The notes: generated from the letters alone by a model not told the origin. DNA of 64,000 nucleotides from an uncultured Acidimicrobiales bacterium (GCA_938002955.1 CALLAA010000071.1:1-64000); one strand, 5' to 3'; shown: positions 29,280 to 39,868, counted from the stretch's first letter. Numbers and translations: made by a program.

Positions 29280-30262
29280 CGAGGTTCCCCTTTGTTGAGG
29301 TCGAAGTGGCAGGCCACCTTTTGACCAATGGCGACCTCGACGAACTGCGGGGTCTCGGTATGACATCGATCGAAGGCGTACTCGCAACGCGGGGCGAACG
29401 AACACCCGACGGGCTCACGCAACATGTTCGGCGGTTGCCCATCGATCGATACGAGCTCGTGTCCCTGTTGATCGAGTCGAGGTAGCGAGGCGAGCAGGCC
29501 ACGCGTGTATGGATGCTGCGGGTTGCTGTAGAGCACATCGACACGTGCTTCTTCGACGACCCGCCCGCCGTACATCACGAGGACTCGGTCGGCGAGGCCG
29601 GCGACGACGGCGAGGTCGTGGGTGATCCACACGACAGCGGTGCCGAGTTCGTCTTGGAGCCGGCGGACCTGGTCGATGATCTGGGCCTGGATCGTCACGT
29701 CGAGAGCCGTTGTTGGCTCGTCGGCAATGATGATCTCGGGCGAGCACGCGATCGCCATCGCAATCATGACTCGCTGGCGCATACCGCCCGACATTTCGTG
29801 GGGGTAGTTCTTCAGTCGCTGCTTCGGATCGGGGATACCGACGAGATGTAGCAGCTCTTCGGCGCGCTCTTTGGCCTGGGCTTTCGAGCTATCGGTGTGG
29901 AGAAGAATGGCCTCGGTGATCTGTTTGCCCACCGGGATGACCGGGTTCAGGGAGGTCATTGGGTCCTGGAAGATGAACCCGATACGACCGCCGCGAACGT
30001 CTCGTAGACCTTGTGCATCAAGTTGCAGCAGGTCCATGTCGCCAAAGCGTGCTGTGCCGTCGGTAATTTCGCCTGGAGGCATGGGGATGAGCTTGAGCAG
30101 AGACATCATCGTGACGCTCTTGCCGGACCCGCTCTCGCCAACGACTCCGAGAAATTCGCCGGCGCGAAGTTCGAAGTCGACGCCATTCACCGCATGGACA
30201 GTGCCGTCTTGTGTGCGAAAGCGCGTGTGCAGGCCATCGACATCGAGCACTACTTCGTCCAC
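29276..30262 (-). CDS. Peptide ABC transporter ATP-binding protein (OppD/DppD)
   Basis: [72 protein letters not shown]. Confidence 0.93.
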   Translation of the reverse strand: MDEVVLDVDGLHTRFRTQDGTVHAVNGVDFELRAGEFLGVVGESGSGKSVTMMSLLKLIPMPPGEITDGTARFGDMDLLQLDAQGLRDVRGGRIGFIFQDPMTSLNPVIPVGKQITEAILLHTDSSKAQAKERAEELLHLVGIPDPKQRLKNYPHEMSGGMRQRVMIAMAIACSPEIIIADEPTTALDVTIQAQIIDQVRRLQDELGTAVVWITHDLAVVAGLADRVLVMYGGRVVEEARVDVLYSNPQHPYTRGLLASLPRLDQQGHELVSIDGQPPNMLREPVGCSFAPRCEYAFDRCHTETPQFVEVAIGQKVACHFDLNKGEPR

Positions 30263-30360
30263 GTGGTTCCCACCCCTTTTCTTCGGTTCACTAGCGAAGA
30301 CGTGAACGTTAGCCGCTTATAACCGAGTGGCAAATCGGATAATCGATGTTCACACACCTG

Positions 30361-30480
30361 ACATACGCATTGCGGTTGAGAATCGGCATCACAGAATCCG
30401 AAATCGGCGTTGCAGCTTGGAATCGGGCATTGCGCTTTGGAATCGTCATCGCACGTCGAAATCGTCATAGTGTCTCGAGA
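30361..30480. repeat. Degenerate tandem array, consensus about AATCGGCATTGCGCTTGG, period 19-21 bp
   Basis: AATCG starts at 30381, 30402, 30421, 30441 and 30460, plus a weaker upstream unit ACATACGCATTGCG at 30361. Confidence 0.75.
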
Positions 30481-32438
30481 TGCAGCCAGCACAACTCGAC
30501 GAGTTCACGTACGCATCCGACCCACAGCTCTCCCCCGATGGCCGTCACGTCGCCTATGTGGTCACCCAGATCGACGTAGAGGCCAACACCTATCGCAGTC
30601 GGATCTGGCTGATCGGAACGGCAGCTGAGGCCGCCCCTCGACCGTTGTCGGCGGGAGAGCATCGCGATGGTCAGCCCCGTTGGTCGCCAGACGGTTCGAC
30701 ACTGGCCTTCACCTCGACGCGGACCACCGATAGCGACGGCACGAAGAAGTCGACGCTACATCTCATGCCGTTCGATCAGCCCGGTGAAACAGCGCTCATT
30801 CACACCAGCGACGAGGCCATGTCCTCGCTCACGTTTTCGCCAGATGGCCGATGGCTCGCCTTTGGCATGCGCACGAGGAGCGCCGACTATGCGGTCACCG
30901 ACCACGCGGCGCGTGAGCCACGCAAGATCGAGAACATGCTGTTCATGTTGAACGGCGAGGGCTTTATCTCGGATCGACCGGCACATGTGTACGTCGCAGC
31001 GCTCGACGGTTCGGGAGAGGTCCGCAACCTAACTCCTGGCCAACATGAGTGTGGGCGCCCCAGCTGGTTCCCCGAGAGTGACCGGATTGCGATCGACTAC
31101 AACCCCCTCACGAGCACCGGGGAGGCCCGAGTGGCCGTCGTGACGCTCGATGGGGGTCTTAGGCCGATCTCTGACCCGGTCGGTTCGGCCTCAGCCCCCG
31201 TGGTGTCTCCCGATGGACGCCAGATCGCGGTAACGGGGTCCGATGACATCGAGACGCTGTTCGAGAACGCACATGTCGGCCTCCTCTCGCCGACAGCTGT
31301 CAGCGCGCCCGCCTGGCTCACGAGGAGTCTCGATCGGACGTGGTCGCCGTTCATGACCGCCACCTCGCCAACGTGGGATGCACTCGGCCTCATCGGCGCG
31401 ATCGAGGACCGCGGCAACATTCACGTGTACCGGATCGATGTCGACGGCGCAGACCCCACGTTGCTCATCGGCGGCGATCGCAGCGTGACCGCCTGGTCGA
31501 CTGGTTCGATCGATGGCGCCGACGCCATTGTCTTCGCGGCCTCCAATCCAACGACGCCGAGCGAGATCTACGTGTCGGTCGCTGGCGAGGAACGCCAGCT
31601 GACCGCAGTGAGTGCCAGCTGGACCGCCCGCACGAACCCGGTTCCTGCGGAGCACTTTCTGGCGCCGTCGGGCGCAGAGGATGTCGACGCGTGGATCTAT
31701 CGACCGAAAGACTTCGACCCGACCAAGACCTATCCGATGCTGCTCAACATCCACGGCGGCCCATTCACCCAGTACGGCAACTACTACTTCGATGAGTTCC
31801 AGATGCAGGTGGACGCGGGGTACGTGGTGGTTTGCTCAAACCCCCGCGGAGGGTCGGGGCGCCACGCCGACTGGGGCGACGCCGTACGGGGACCAAAGCA
31901 CAAGAAGCCAGGGACTGGATGGGGCTCGGTCGACTACGACGACGTCATGGCGGTCACCGATGAAGCACTACGACGCTTCGACTTCATCGACCCCGATCGC
32001 CTGGGTGTTCTGGGCGGGTCCTACGGCGGCTACATGACGTCGTGGATTGTCTCCCACACCGACCGTTTCGCTGCCGGGTGCAGTGAGCGAGCCGCGAACA
32101 ACCTGCTGAGCTTGGAGTTCGGTTCGGACTTTGCCGGCTTTTTCAACGGGGAGATGGGGCCGCATCACTTCGACGATCCTGAGGAGTACCTGCGGATGTC
32201 GCCGGTGTCCTACGTTCGTGACATCAATACGCCGCTGCTGATCGTGCATAGCGAAGACGATCTGCGCTGCCCGGTGGAGCAGGCAACCCAGCTCTTTGTG
32301 TCGCTGCAGATCTTGGGCAAGGACGTGGAATATTGGCTGTTCCCGAACGAGTCGCATGAGCTCACCCGTTCCGGTAGCCCGAAGCACCGTCAGCGTCGCG
32401 CCGAGATCATCCTCGAGTACTTCGGGCGCAAGCTGTAG
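30480..32438 (+). CDS. S9 prolyl-oligopeptidase-family serine peptidase (acylaminoacyl-peptidase-like)
   Basis: N-terminal WD/propeller repeats (SPDGR), GVLGGSYGGYMTSWIV, SEDDLRCPVEQ, NESHEL catalytic motifs. Confidence 0.93.
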   Translation: MQPAQLDEFTYASDPQLSPDGRHVAYVVTQIDVEANTYRSRIWLIGTAAEAAPRPLSAGEHRDGQPRWSPDGSTLAFTSTRTTDSDGTKKSTLHLMPFDQPGETALIHTSDEAMSSLTFSPDGRWLAFGMRTRSADYAVTDHAAREPRKIENMLFMLNGEGFISDRPAHVYVAALDGSGEVRNLTPGQHECGRPSWFPESDRIAIDYNPLTSTGEARVAVVTLDGGLRPISDPVGSASAPVVSPDGRQIAVTGSDDIETLFENAHVGLLSPTAVSAPAWLTRSLDRTWSPFMTATSPTWDALGLIGAIEDRGNIHVYRIDVDGADPTLLIGGDRSVTAWSTGSIDGADAIVFAASNPTTPSEIYVSVAGEERQLTAVSASWTARTNPVPAEHFLAPSGAEDVDAWIYRPKDFDPTKTYPMLLNIHGGPFTQYGNYYFDEFQMQVDAGYVVVCSNPRGGSGRHADWGDAVRGPKHKKPGTGWGSVDYDDVMAVTDEALRRFDFIDPDRLGVLGGSYGGYMTSWIVSHTDRFAAGCSERAANNLLSLEFGSDFAGFFNGEMGPHHFDDPEEYLRMSPVSYVRDINTPLLIVHSEDDLRCPVEQATQLFVSLQILGKDVEYWLFPNESHELTRSGSPKHRQRRAEIILEYFGRKL

Positions 32439-32471
32439 CCCGAGCAACGACGAGCAGCGCGATACCAGCGA

Positions 32472-33443
32472 TCAGCAGAGCGAGGAGAGTGCCTGGAGTG
32501 GTCGAGCGCCGATGTGCGTGATGATCTCGGCCGCAGCGCAGCTACCCATGCGACCCGACACATCCAAACTCTGGCCTTGCGCAAGCCCGGCGAGCACGCC
32601 TGCGGCATAGAGATCACCAGCACCGGTCGTATCGACGCGTTCGTCGACTTCGACGACTGGAATTTCGAGGACCTCGCTCGGCGTGATGATCATCGAACCA
32701 GATGACCCCATGGTCACACACGTCGTCTCGGCCATGTCGCGAAGCCTGCTGATGATCTGGTCGCGGTCCTCGGTACCGAGCAATGAATGCACCTCGTCGC
32801 GGTTACCAAAGAGTAGATCCACCCGATCGGCGATGAGATCGAGCCATTCGTCGCGATGGCGATCGACGGCGAACGGATCGGAGAGGGTGAGCGACGTGGT
32901 GACGCCATTCGCCTTCGCAATACCCATTGCGTGTCGGATTGCTTGCTTTGCCTCCTCGAGGTCCCAGAGATACCCCTCGCAGTACAGAACCTTGGCCTGG
33001 GCGACCAGCTGCTCGTCGACGTCGTCGATCGTCAGAACCGAACTCGCACCAAGGAATGTGTTCATCGTGCGCTGGCCGTCCGGCGTTACTTGGATCAGGC
33101 AGCGGGCCGTTGCTGGTCCAGCACTCGCTGGTGTGACGTCGAACTGGACACCAGCTTCGCGAATGTCGTGAATGAAAACTTCACCGAGCGCATCATCGCG
33201 CACCTTGCCGATGTAGGCCGCGGTCTGGCCGAAGCTCGCCACGCCGACCATCGTGTTGGCCGCAGAGCCGCCAGACTCCTTGAGTCCCGGTGGCATGAGC
33301 TCGGTGAGCTGCTCGGCTCGTGGCTCATCGATCAAGGTCATCGAACCGCGGTTTAGGTCATGGTCGGCAATAAAGCTGTCGTCGACCTGTGCAATCACGT
33401 CGACGATGGCATTGCCAACACCCACGACTTCAGCTGTGCTCAT
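32472..33443 (-). CDS. PfkB-family sugar/nucleoside kinase (adenosine-kinase-like)
   Basis: GVGNAIVDVIAQVDDSFI, ESGGSAANTMVGVASFG, DTTGAGDLYAAGVLAGL. Confidence 0.88.
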   Translation of the reverse strand: MSTAEVVGVGNAIVDVIAQVDDSFIADHDLNRGSMTLIDEPRAEQLTELMPPGLKESGGSAANTMVGVASFGQTAAYIGKVRDDALGEVFIHDIREAGVQFDVTPASAGPATARCLIQVTPDGQRTMNTFLGASSVLTIDDVDEQLVAQAKVLYCEGYLWDLEEAKQAIRHAMGIAKANGVTTSLTLSDPFAVDRHRDEWLDLIADRVDLLFGNRDEVHSLLGTEDRDQIISRLRDMAETTCVTMGSSGSMIITPSEVLEIPVVEVDERVDTTGAGDLYAAGVLAGLAQGQSLDVSGRMGSCAAAEIITHIGARPLQALSSLC

Positions 33444-33570
33444 GTTCCTACCCTGCGACTAGCGATCTCTTGCGCCAGAAGCGATCCGGCACACGGCCCT
33501 CGAAGGTACCATTCGCCAGACACCACACCACGGTCTCGCAATACATCTCCCTGCACGACTCTGGGACACC

Positions 33571-33592
33571 GACGTAGTAGAACCGCTACGTC
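33571..33592. promoter_or_regulatory. Inverted repeat GACGTAG-N8-CTACGTC ahead of pepN
   Basis: Perfect 7-bp arms, 24 bp upstream of the pepN ATG. Confidence 0.5.
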
Positions 33593-33616
33593 ACGCCCGA
33601 TCACTTCGAGGAACCA

Positions 33617-36109
33617 ATGTCTTACCGACTTCCCCGCACAATTCTTCCTTCCGCATACTCGATCGAGATCTCCCCCGATCTTGGTGCGCACAGCTTCTCC
33701 GGAACCGTGAGCGTGGACGCCGAGGTCATGGAGGCCACCGCAGAGCTCCGCTGCAATATTGCAGACCTCGAACTCTCACAGGTCACGATCGATGGCGTCG
33801 ACGTCCCGTACACGATCGATGAGGAGAGCGAACAGCTCATCGTCGATCTGGGAGAGGAACGTTCACCGGGACCGATCGCGTTCGGTGCGTCATTCGCCGG
33901 TGAGCTCAACGACACCCTGAAGGGTTTCTACCGGTCGACCTTCACCGACGACGATGGTGTCGAGCACACGATCGGCACCACGCAATTTCAGTCGACCGAT
34001 GCCCGTCGGGCCTTTCCGTGCTGGGACGAACCGGACATGAAGGCGACGTTCGCCATCACGCTCACCGTCGACCCGCAGTTCACTGCGGTCAGTAACGGCG
34101 CCGAGGTTGGACGCTCCGAACGTCCCGATGGTCGGGTCGCCGTGCAGTTCGCGACGACGATGAAGATGTCGACCTACCTCGTCGCATTCGTCGTTGGACC
34201 TCTCGAAATCTCCGAGACTCGGTTCGCTGGAGACGTTCCGGTCCGCATCGTCCACCGACCTGGCAAGGGCCACCTGACGACATTTGCGCTCGATGTTGCC
34301 GTCGCTGCACTCGAGTACTTCGAGGAGTACTACGGCATCGCCTACCCGACCGACAAGCTCGACATGATCGCGCTGCCGGACTTTGCAATGGGTGCCATGG
34401 AAAACCTGGGTTGTGTCACCTACCGGGAGATTCTGCTCCTAGTCGACCCGGACTCCGCGACCCAGCCCGAGCTGCAGAACGTGTGTGACGTCATCAATCA
34501 CGAGCTCGCGCACATGTGGTTTGGCGATCTTGTCACGATGGGCTGGTGGAACGGCATCTGGCTCAACGAAGCATTCGCAACCTTCATGGAGATGAAGGCG
34601 ACCGACAACTTCCGACCCGAGTGGCAGCGATGGACCAGCTTCGGGATCAGCCGAAGTGCAGCGTTCGACATCGACAGCTTGGAAAGCACCCGCCCGATCG
34701 AGTTCCCGGTCATTTCTCCGGCCGACGCTGAGGGCATGTTCGATCTGCTCACCTATGAAAAGGGTGCGGCGGTCGTGCGAATGCTCGAACAGTGGCTTGG
34801 GGAAGACACGTTCCGAGACGGCATCCGCCACTACCTCAACACCCATGCGTACGGAAACACCGAGACCCATCACCTCTGGGACGCACTCGAAGCAACCGCT
34901 GGCCGTCCGGTAACAGCGGCGATGGAGACCTGGATTTTCCAAGGCGGCTACCCGGTCATCGAGGTCGAGGGCGAGCATATTTGCCAGCGCCGCTTCACGT
35001 ACTCCGGCCAGGGCGATGCAGCCACCTGGTCCGTCCCGGTCCAGGTTCGTGATGAGGCCGGCACGGTGACCACGGTCGAGCTTCACGACGACCGGACCGA
35101 ACTTCCGATGCCTGCCGCCAGCCTGGTCACGTTTAACAATGCCGGCAACGGCTTCTACCGGGTCAAGCTCGATAGCGACCGGCTCGTCTCGCTCGGAGAA
35201 CAGGGCGTCGATGACCTCCAAGCCGTTGAGCGCTTTGGCCTGCTCGACGACACATGGACCATGACACTCGCTGGCGAGACCGATCTCGCGGCCTTCCTTG
35301 GGCTCCTGTCGGGGTACACCAACGAGGACGATGTCTCGGTCTGGCAACGCGCCATTGGAGCGCTCGGATTTATCGACCACGTCGCGGCAAGCAATGATCG
35401 TGCAGCGCTCGGCGCACGCGTCGATGAGCTCATTGCATCTGCGCGAGCTCAGCTCGGCGCAGATCCAATCGTTGGCGAGACCGAACGCACCTCTCAGCTG
35501 CGCGGCACGCTGCTCAACGCAGCAGGAACGCTGACGCCCGCTGATTCCCCGACGCGTACGTCCGCAATAGAACGGGCTCGGGACGTTCTCGCGATGGCCG
35601 CGCCCGACGCCGAGCTTCGATCGGCGTCGGTCAAGGTCGTAGCGGCCAACGGCAACGACGATGACTTTGCCACCTTCCGGTCCGGGTTTGAGTCGGCTGA
35701 CGATCCGCAGGCGGAGATTCGATACTTGTATGCGCTTCCGGCATTCCCCGGCGCTGGCCACATCCAGACAGTCGTCGACATGGCCCTCGACGGATCGATC
35801 CGTTCGCAGAACGCGCCGTTTGTGCTGGCTCAGGCAATGATGAACCGCGAGCACGGCCCGATGGTCTGGGCGCAAATCAAGTCCTCATGGGAGCGGGTGA
35901 ACGACCAGTTCCCGGCCAACACGATCGTCCGCATGCTGACCGGCGTTCGGTGGCTCACCGACGCCGAGTCATCGGCCGATGTCGTCGCGTTCTTCGATGG
36001 CCGAGAGATGCCGCAGGGGCAAAAGCAAGTCGATCAGCATCTGGAGCGTCTCGCGGTCAACGCCGGCTTCCGGTCGCGTGTGGTCGACGGTCTTCGCTCC
36101 GCTCTGTAA
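33617..36109 (+). CDS. pepN: M1-family aminopeptidase N
   Basis: GAMENLGCVTYRE, VINHELAHMWFGDLVTMGWWNGIWLNEAFATFME (HExxHx18E). Confidence 0.95.
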   Translation: MSYRLPRTILPSAYSIEISPDLGAHSFSGTVSVDAEVMEATAELRCNIADLELSQVTIDGVDVPYTIDEESEQLIVDLGEERSPGPIAFGASFAGELNDTLKGFYRSTFTDDDGVEHTIGTTQFQSTDARRAFPCWDEPDMKATFAITLTVDPQFTAVSNGAEVGRSERPDGRVAVQFATTMKMSTYLVAFVVGPLEISETRFAGDVPVRIVHRPGKGHLTTFALDVAVAALEYFEEYYGIAYPTDKLDMIALPDFAMGAMENLGCVTYREILLLVDPDSATQPELQNVCDVINHELAHMWFGDLVTMGWWNGIWLNEAFATFMEMKATDNFRPEWQRWTSFGISRSAAFDIDSLESTRPIEFPVISPADAEGMFDLLTYEKGAAVVRMLEQWLGEDTFRDGIRHYLNTHAYGNTETHHLWDALEATAGRPVTAAMETWIFQGGYPVIEVEGEHICQRRFTYSGQGDAATWSVPVQVRDEAGTVTTVELHDDRTELPMPAASLVTFNNAGNGFYRVKLDSDRLVSLGEQGVDDLQAVERFGLLDDTWTMTLAGETDLAAFLGLLSGYTNEDDVSVWQRAIGALGFIDHVAASNDRAALGARVDELIASARAQLGADPIVGETERTSQLRGTLLNAAGTLTPADSPTRTSAIERARDVLAMAAPDAELRSASVKVVAANGNDDDFATFRSGFESADDPQAEIRYLYALPAFPGAGHIQTVVDMALDGSIRSQNAPFVLAQAMMNREHGPMVWAQIKSSWERVNDQFPANTIVRMLTGVRWLTDAESSADVVAFFDGREMPQGQKQVDQHLERLAVNAGFRSRVVDGLRSAL

Positions 36110-36112
36110 CCA

Positions 36113-37255
36113 ATGTCCAGCCCGAGGAGACGCGTCTCCGCTCCATTCTCCGCGTTGGTCGACAACGAGGTCTTCGCCGTCGACGAGCGGTCGGCTCAGC
36201 TGATCGTGCGATCGACCGCCGACGTCGTCATCATCGATATCGACGGACGGCAGATACCGGGGCAGACGTCCCAGGGCGTTGCCGTGATCAACGTGAGCGA
36301 CCTCGACGCAGACACGTCATACCGGGCGACCATCCGGACCGAGTCAGGGGAAGAACTCGACACCGTCGAGGTCCGCACTCGCCCAACATTGGGGCCGATC
36401 CGAGCTCGGTTTGCGACCATATCGGACGTGCACCTGGGAACCGATTCCTTTGGGGGCGGCCGGTCGATCACCGACGACCACAACGAGCCGTACCCGTTGC
36501 GGTGCGGACGTTCGGCAATCACCGAAGCGAGCGATTGGGGTGCCGAAGTGCTGCTCGTCAAAGGCGACCTCACCGACACCGGGGCGGCCAGCGACTGGGA
36601 CCTCGCTCAAGAGATGTTCGCCGACATCACGATTCCGTTCATGTTCACGCCAGGCAATCACGACGTATGGAAGTCGCGAGACCTTGAGCCAGCAGTGGGC
36701 GCTGGCCTCCTCGGACTACCCGACGCCCCGTTGCACTTCCACGACCTCGATGGCGTTCGCCTCGTGCTCGCCGACACGAGCAAACCCAATCGCGGCACCG
36801 GTGACCTTGCCCGAAACGCTGAGGCACTGAAGGAACTCGTATCGGTCGACCAGCGGGTGTTTCTCGGGCTCCACCACAACATTCAGCGCGCACCGGTCAC
36901 ATGGTTTTGGCCGCCGGGGATCCCATCGACAAATGCACTGCCCGTGGTCGAGTCGCTTGCGTCGATCAACCCAGCACTGTTCATCAGCTCGGGACACACC
37001 CATCGCAACCGTGTGCATTGGCTCGGCCCCGGTGAGCAAATTCCGTTCACCGAGGTCAGCGCGACCTCGGACTATCCGGGAGTCTGGGCCGCATACGAGG
37101 TCGGCGAGCGTGGGATTCGACAGACCGTTCGCCGAATCGCCGACCCCGATGCAACGAGCTGGACCGAGAAGACCCGGGCAGCGCTCTTCGGCGTGTGGCC
37201 GCGCTGGTCTCAGGGCCGACTCGCGGACCGGTGCGTCGATCTCGTCGATGAGTAA
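36113..37255 (+). CDS. Metallophosphoesterase
   Basis: ISDVHLGTD, LLVKGDLTDTG, FTPGNHDVW, LHHN, ISSGHTHRN. Confidence 0.9.
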   Translation: MSSPRRRVSAPFSALVDNEVFAVDERSAQLIVRSTADVVIIDIDGRQIPGQTSQGVAVINVSDLDADTSYRATIRTESGEELDTVEVRTRPTLGPIRARFATISDVHLGTDSFGGGRSITDDHNEPYPLRCGRSAITEASDWGAEVLLVKGDLTDTGAASDWDLAQEMFADITIPFMFTPGNHDVWKSRDLEPAVGAGLLGLPDAPLHFHDLDGVRLVLADTSKPNRGTGDLARNAEALKELVSVDQRVFLGLHHNIQRAPVTWFWPPGIPSTNALPVVESLASINPALFISSGHTHRNRVHWLGPGEQIPFTEVSATSDYPGVWAAYEVGERGIRQTVRRIADPDATSWTEKTRAALFGVWPRWSQGRLADRCVDLVDE

Positions 37256-37454
37256 TCAGCCGCTCCCCGATCATGTCGCGGCACGTCATCGTCGCGCCGT
37301 CACGGCTGGCGAGGCGTACTACTTCGACCCCGACACTGGCTTCCTCGTGATGACCGAATTGCACCACCTCGCCCGTGGCGAGTGTTGCGGCAATCGCTGT
37401 CGCCACTGCCCGTTCAGGACTGATCCACCATCTGACCTTCGAGGTGAATCGTGA
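37248..37454 (+). CDS. DUF5522-like small Cys-rich protein
   Basis: ATG 37248 overlaps the upstream stop (ATGAGTAA). YYFDPDTGFLVMTELHHLARGECCGNRCRHCPF matches the CCGxxCRHCP family pattern. Confidence 0.82.
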   Translation: MSNQPLPDHVAARHRRAVTAGEAYYFDPDTGFLVMTELHHLARGECCGNRCRHCPFRTDPPSDLRGES

Positions 37455-38928
37455 ACGCCCGCCGCGCTCCCGGGGGCACGTGGACGATCGTGACGATCGT
37501 TCCTGACGCACGCAGTTCTTCAACGACGCGTTCGAGTGCAGCGGCTCCTGAGTAGTCCAGTCGGCCAACGCCGCTGAGGTCGATGTCGACCTGTTCGATC
37601 TCGACATGTTCCGCGAGCAATGTCCGCAATGCCCGCTCGATCTGCGGCACGGCTGCGAACCACAGAACGCCTTGGGGCCGGACGATGAGCTTTTCTGGCG
37701 AAACCTCGTGACTGACGGTCACGGTCATCTCGCGATACAAGTGCACGGCCAAGGCGAGAACGATGCCGACGAGGACTCCGCGCTCGACCCGAGGGGCGAG
37801 CGCGAGGGTGGCGACCAGTGTGCCGATGCCGACGACGGCTTGAGCTGGTGACTCCCGGACCAGTCCAACAAGTGACCCAATATCGATCAGCTTGGCGACC
37901 CCGGTGATGATGAGCGCCCCGAGGACCGCCGTTGGGAGGTTTGCGAGAAGCGGTGTAAGCGGCAGCGCAGCGATCACCACGAGGCCGGTTACTGCACCCG
38001 ACCACGCACTCGACGCTCCCGCTGCGTGATTGAGCGAACTCCGGGAGAACGAGCCCCCGATGGGAAATCCGCCCGACAAGCCCGACGTTAGATTGGCGAC
38101 ACCTTGGCTGATCATCTCCCGGTTGGCGTCCCATGGGGTTCGTTCTGCCGTCGCAAAGACGCGAGCGATCGAGGATGGCTCAGCAAAGCCGATCAGGCCA
38201 ATGAGCAACGCAGCGGGAACGAGCGCCCCCGCACTCGACCATGGGAACGACGCCGAAATGGACAAGAAGCCGCCGGGGAGATCGCCGATCGTCGACCCGG
38301 AGTATCCCGTGATCGAGGAGACGATGACGCCACCGATCACCGCAAACAGCACACCGGGAAAGAGCTTGTGAATCTTTCGACCGCCGAGAACTGCGATGGC
38401 AGTCGCGATTGCGAAGGCGATGCTCGATGCGCTCCAGGAGCCCGGCGAGCTCACGCTCGCAAACGCGTTGGCGAGAACTCCGTCGCTGCCTCCCGCTACG
38501 CCGAGCACCTTGGGGAGCTGGCTTGAGATGATCAAGAACGCGGCGCCCGTCGTGAACCCGGTCAACACCGGATCCGACAACAGGTACGCCACTCCCCCGA
38601 GACGTAGGAGGCCGAGCAGCACTCGGGTCAGGCCAACGAGGAACGCCAGCAGCGCGGCGAGCCGGACGTACTCCGGAGAGAACGGTTCGGCGAGGCCTTC
38701 GAGCGCGCCGTATGTCAGCAATGCGGTTAGCGCCACCGGCCCCGTCTGCAGATACTTCGAGGACACGAAGAGCGCAGCAAGAACCGGTGGCAACGCTGCG
38801 GCGAAGAGACCAGCTTGGGCTGGCACTCCTGCGAGGTCGGCGTAGGCGAGCGCTTGGGGGATGACGATGAATGCGACCGAAGCCCCCGCCACAACGTCGG
38901 AGGAGCTTGGCCCGCGAACGGAGATCAC
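37414..38928 (-). CDS. SulP-family anion transporter with C-terminal STAS domain
   Basis: VAGASVAFIVIPQALAYADLAGVPAQAGLFAA; STAS domain VDIDLSGVGRLDYSGAAALERVVEEL. GTG start. Confidence 0.92.
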   Translation of the reverse strand: MISVRGPSSSDVVAGASVAFIVIPQALAYADLAGVPAQAGLFAAALPPVLAALFVSSKYLQTGPVALTALLTYGALEGLAEPFSPEYVRLAALLAFLVGLTRVLLGLLRLGGVAYLLSDPVLTGFTTGAAFLIISSQLPKVLGVAGGSDGVLANAFASVSSPGSWSASSIAFAIATAIAVLGGRKIHKLFPGVLFAVIGGVIVSSITGYSGSTIGDLPGGFLSISASFPWSSAGALVPAALLIGLIGFAEPSSIARVFATAERTPWDANREMISQGVANLTSGLSGGFPIGGSFSRSSLNHAAGASSAWSGAVTGLVVIAALPLTPLLANLPTAVLGALIITGVAKLIDIGSLVGLVRESPAQAVVGIGTLVATLALAPRVERGVLVGIVLALAVHLYREMTVTVSHEVSPEKLIVRPQGVLWFAAVPQIERALRTLLAEHVEIEQVDIDLSGVGRLDYSGAAALERVVEELRASGTIVTIVHVPPGARRAFTIHLEGQMVDQS

Positions 38929-39392
38929 TTCGACAGGGTCACGAGATCGCGGTGTTCACCGTCGCCCGAGTGTCCTGCACCCCGTTGTTGTCGTTCTCGA
39001 AGATGCAGCCCAATGAAGATTCCGGGGATAGCGATCAGGCTCAACATGGCGCCCGAGGAGAACATCACGAGGGCTGGGGCGGGACACGTTCCGGCGATGG
39101 CCCACCCGATTCCGAAGAGCGCACCGCCCTTGAGGTGATGCGCTTCGGGCTTCGAACGCGAGAGGCGAAGCTCGCCACCGAGCGGTGTCGTGAAGCCCGT
39201 ACGCTCGAGCAGCCAGAGCAACGGCGCAGATACCACGATCGCCGAGGCCATGAACAGGAAGATGTCGGGTTCGTCAAGGCGCAGCATTGCATGGATCGTG
39301 TCGTACTCGTGCAGGTTCATTGCACCGAGCACGCCACCAAACATCGCCCCAAACAGCAGGCCGATCACATTCAACTTCGCCGTGTTGCTCAC
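38925..39392 (-). CDS. YeeE/YedE-family protein (second half)
   Basis: LLFGAMFGGVLGAM, GGALFGIGWAIAGTCPAPALVMFSSGAM. GTG start overlapping the upstream stop. Confidence 0.88.
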   Translation of the reverse strand: MSNTAKLNVIGLLFGAMFGGVLGAMNLHEYDTIHAMLRLDEPDIFLFMASAIVVSAPLLWLLERTGFTTPLGGELRLSRSKPEAHHLKGGALFGIGWAIAGTCPAPALVMFSSGAMLSLIAIPGIFIGLHLRERQQRGAGHSGDGEHRDLVTLSK

Positions 39393-39868
39393 AGGGCACC
39401 GCCGGTTGCGATACGAAGGATGAAGGTCGTCAGGATCGCCGTGGCCATAAAGGTGGCCGTCACTGCAAGGCTCGCCGGGGACCGTTGGGCGGTGCCGCAC
39501 ATTCCGTGACCCGAGGTACATCCGCCGGCGAGCGCTGCTCCGTAACCGAGGAGGATCGCTCCACCCAAAACGAGCGGGACGGTGACGCCGAGCGGGAAGA
39601 CCTCGCGCAGTGCGTCGTATCCCGACCGGACCCCTGCGTCTTCTCGGAACACTCGGGTCACGAGGAGGCCGCCGACGAACAGGCCTACGAAGTACCAGAC
39701 TCGCCACTTGACCACGCCCTCGCTCCGGCGAAACAGTCCGGCCGTTTGGACGTAGGCACCGCTCGCTCCGAGCGGTTGGTTCGCAAGAACGAATAGCCCA
39801 ACGATCAGCAGTCCGAGAATCGGGCCTCCGATAAACCAGGGCAGGCGGTCGGGTAGCAGGTCATACAT
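39389..39868 (-). CDS. YeeE/YedE-family protein (first half)
   Basis: LGGAILLGYGAALAGGCTSGHGMCGTAQRS. Confidence 0.9.
   Translation of the reverse strand: MYDLLPDRLPWFIGGPILGLLIVGLFVLANQPLGASGAYVQTAGLFRRSEGVVKWRVWYFVGLFVGGLLVTRVFREDAGVRSGYDALREVFPLGVTVPLVLGGAILLGYGAALAGGCTSGHGMCGTAQRSPASLAVTATFMATAILTTFILRIATGGAL

Noticed and set aside
34439-35875. 478-aa minus-strand ORF antisense to pepN
   Set aside because: Fully inside the convincing M1 aminopeptidase; composition (R/H/D-rich) typical of a shadow ORF.
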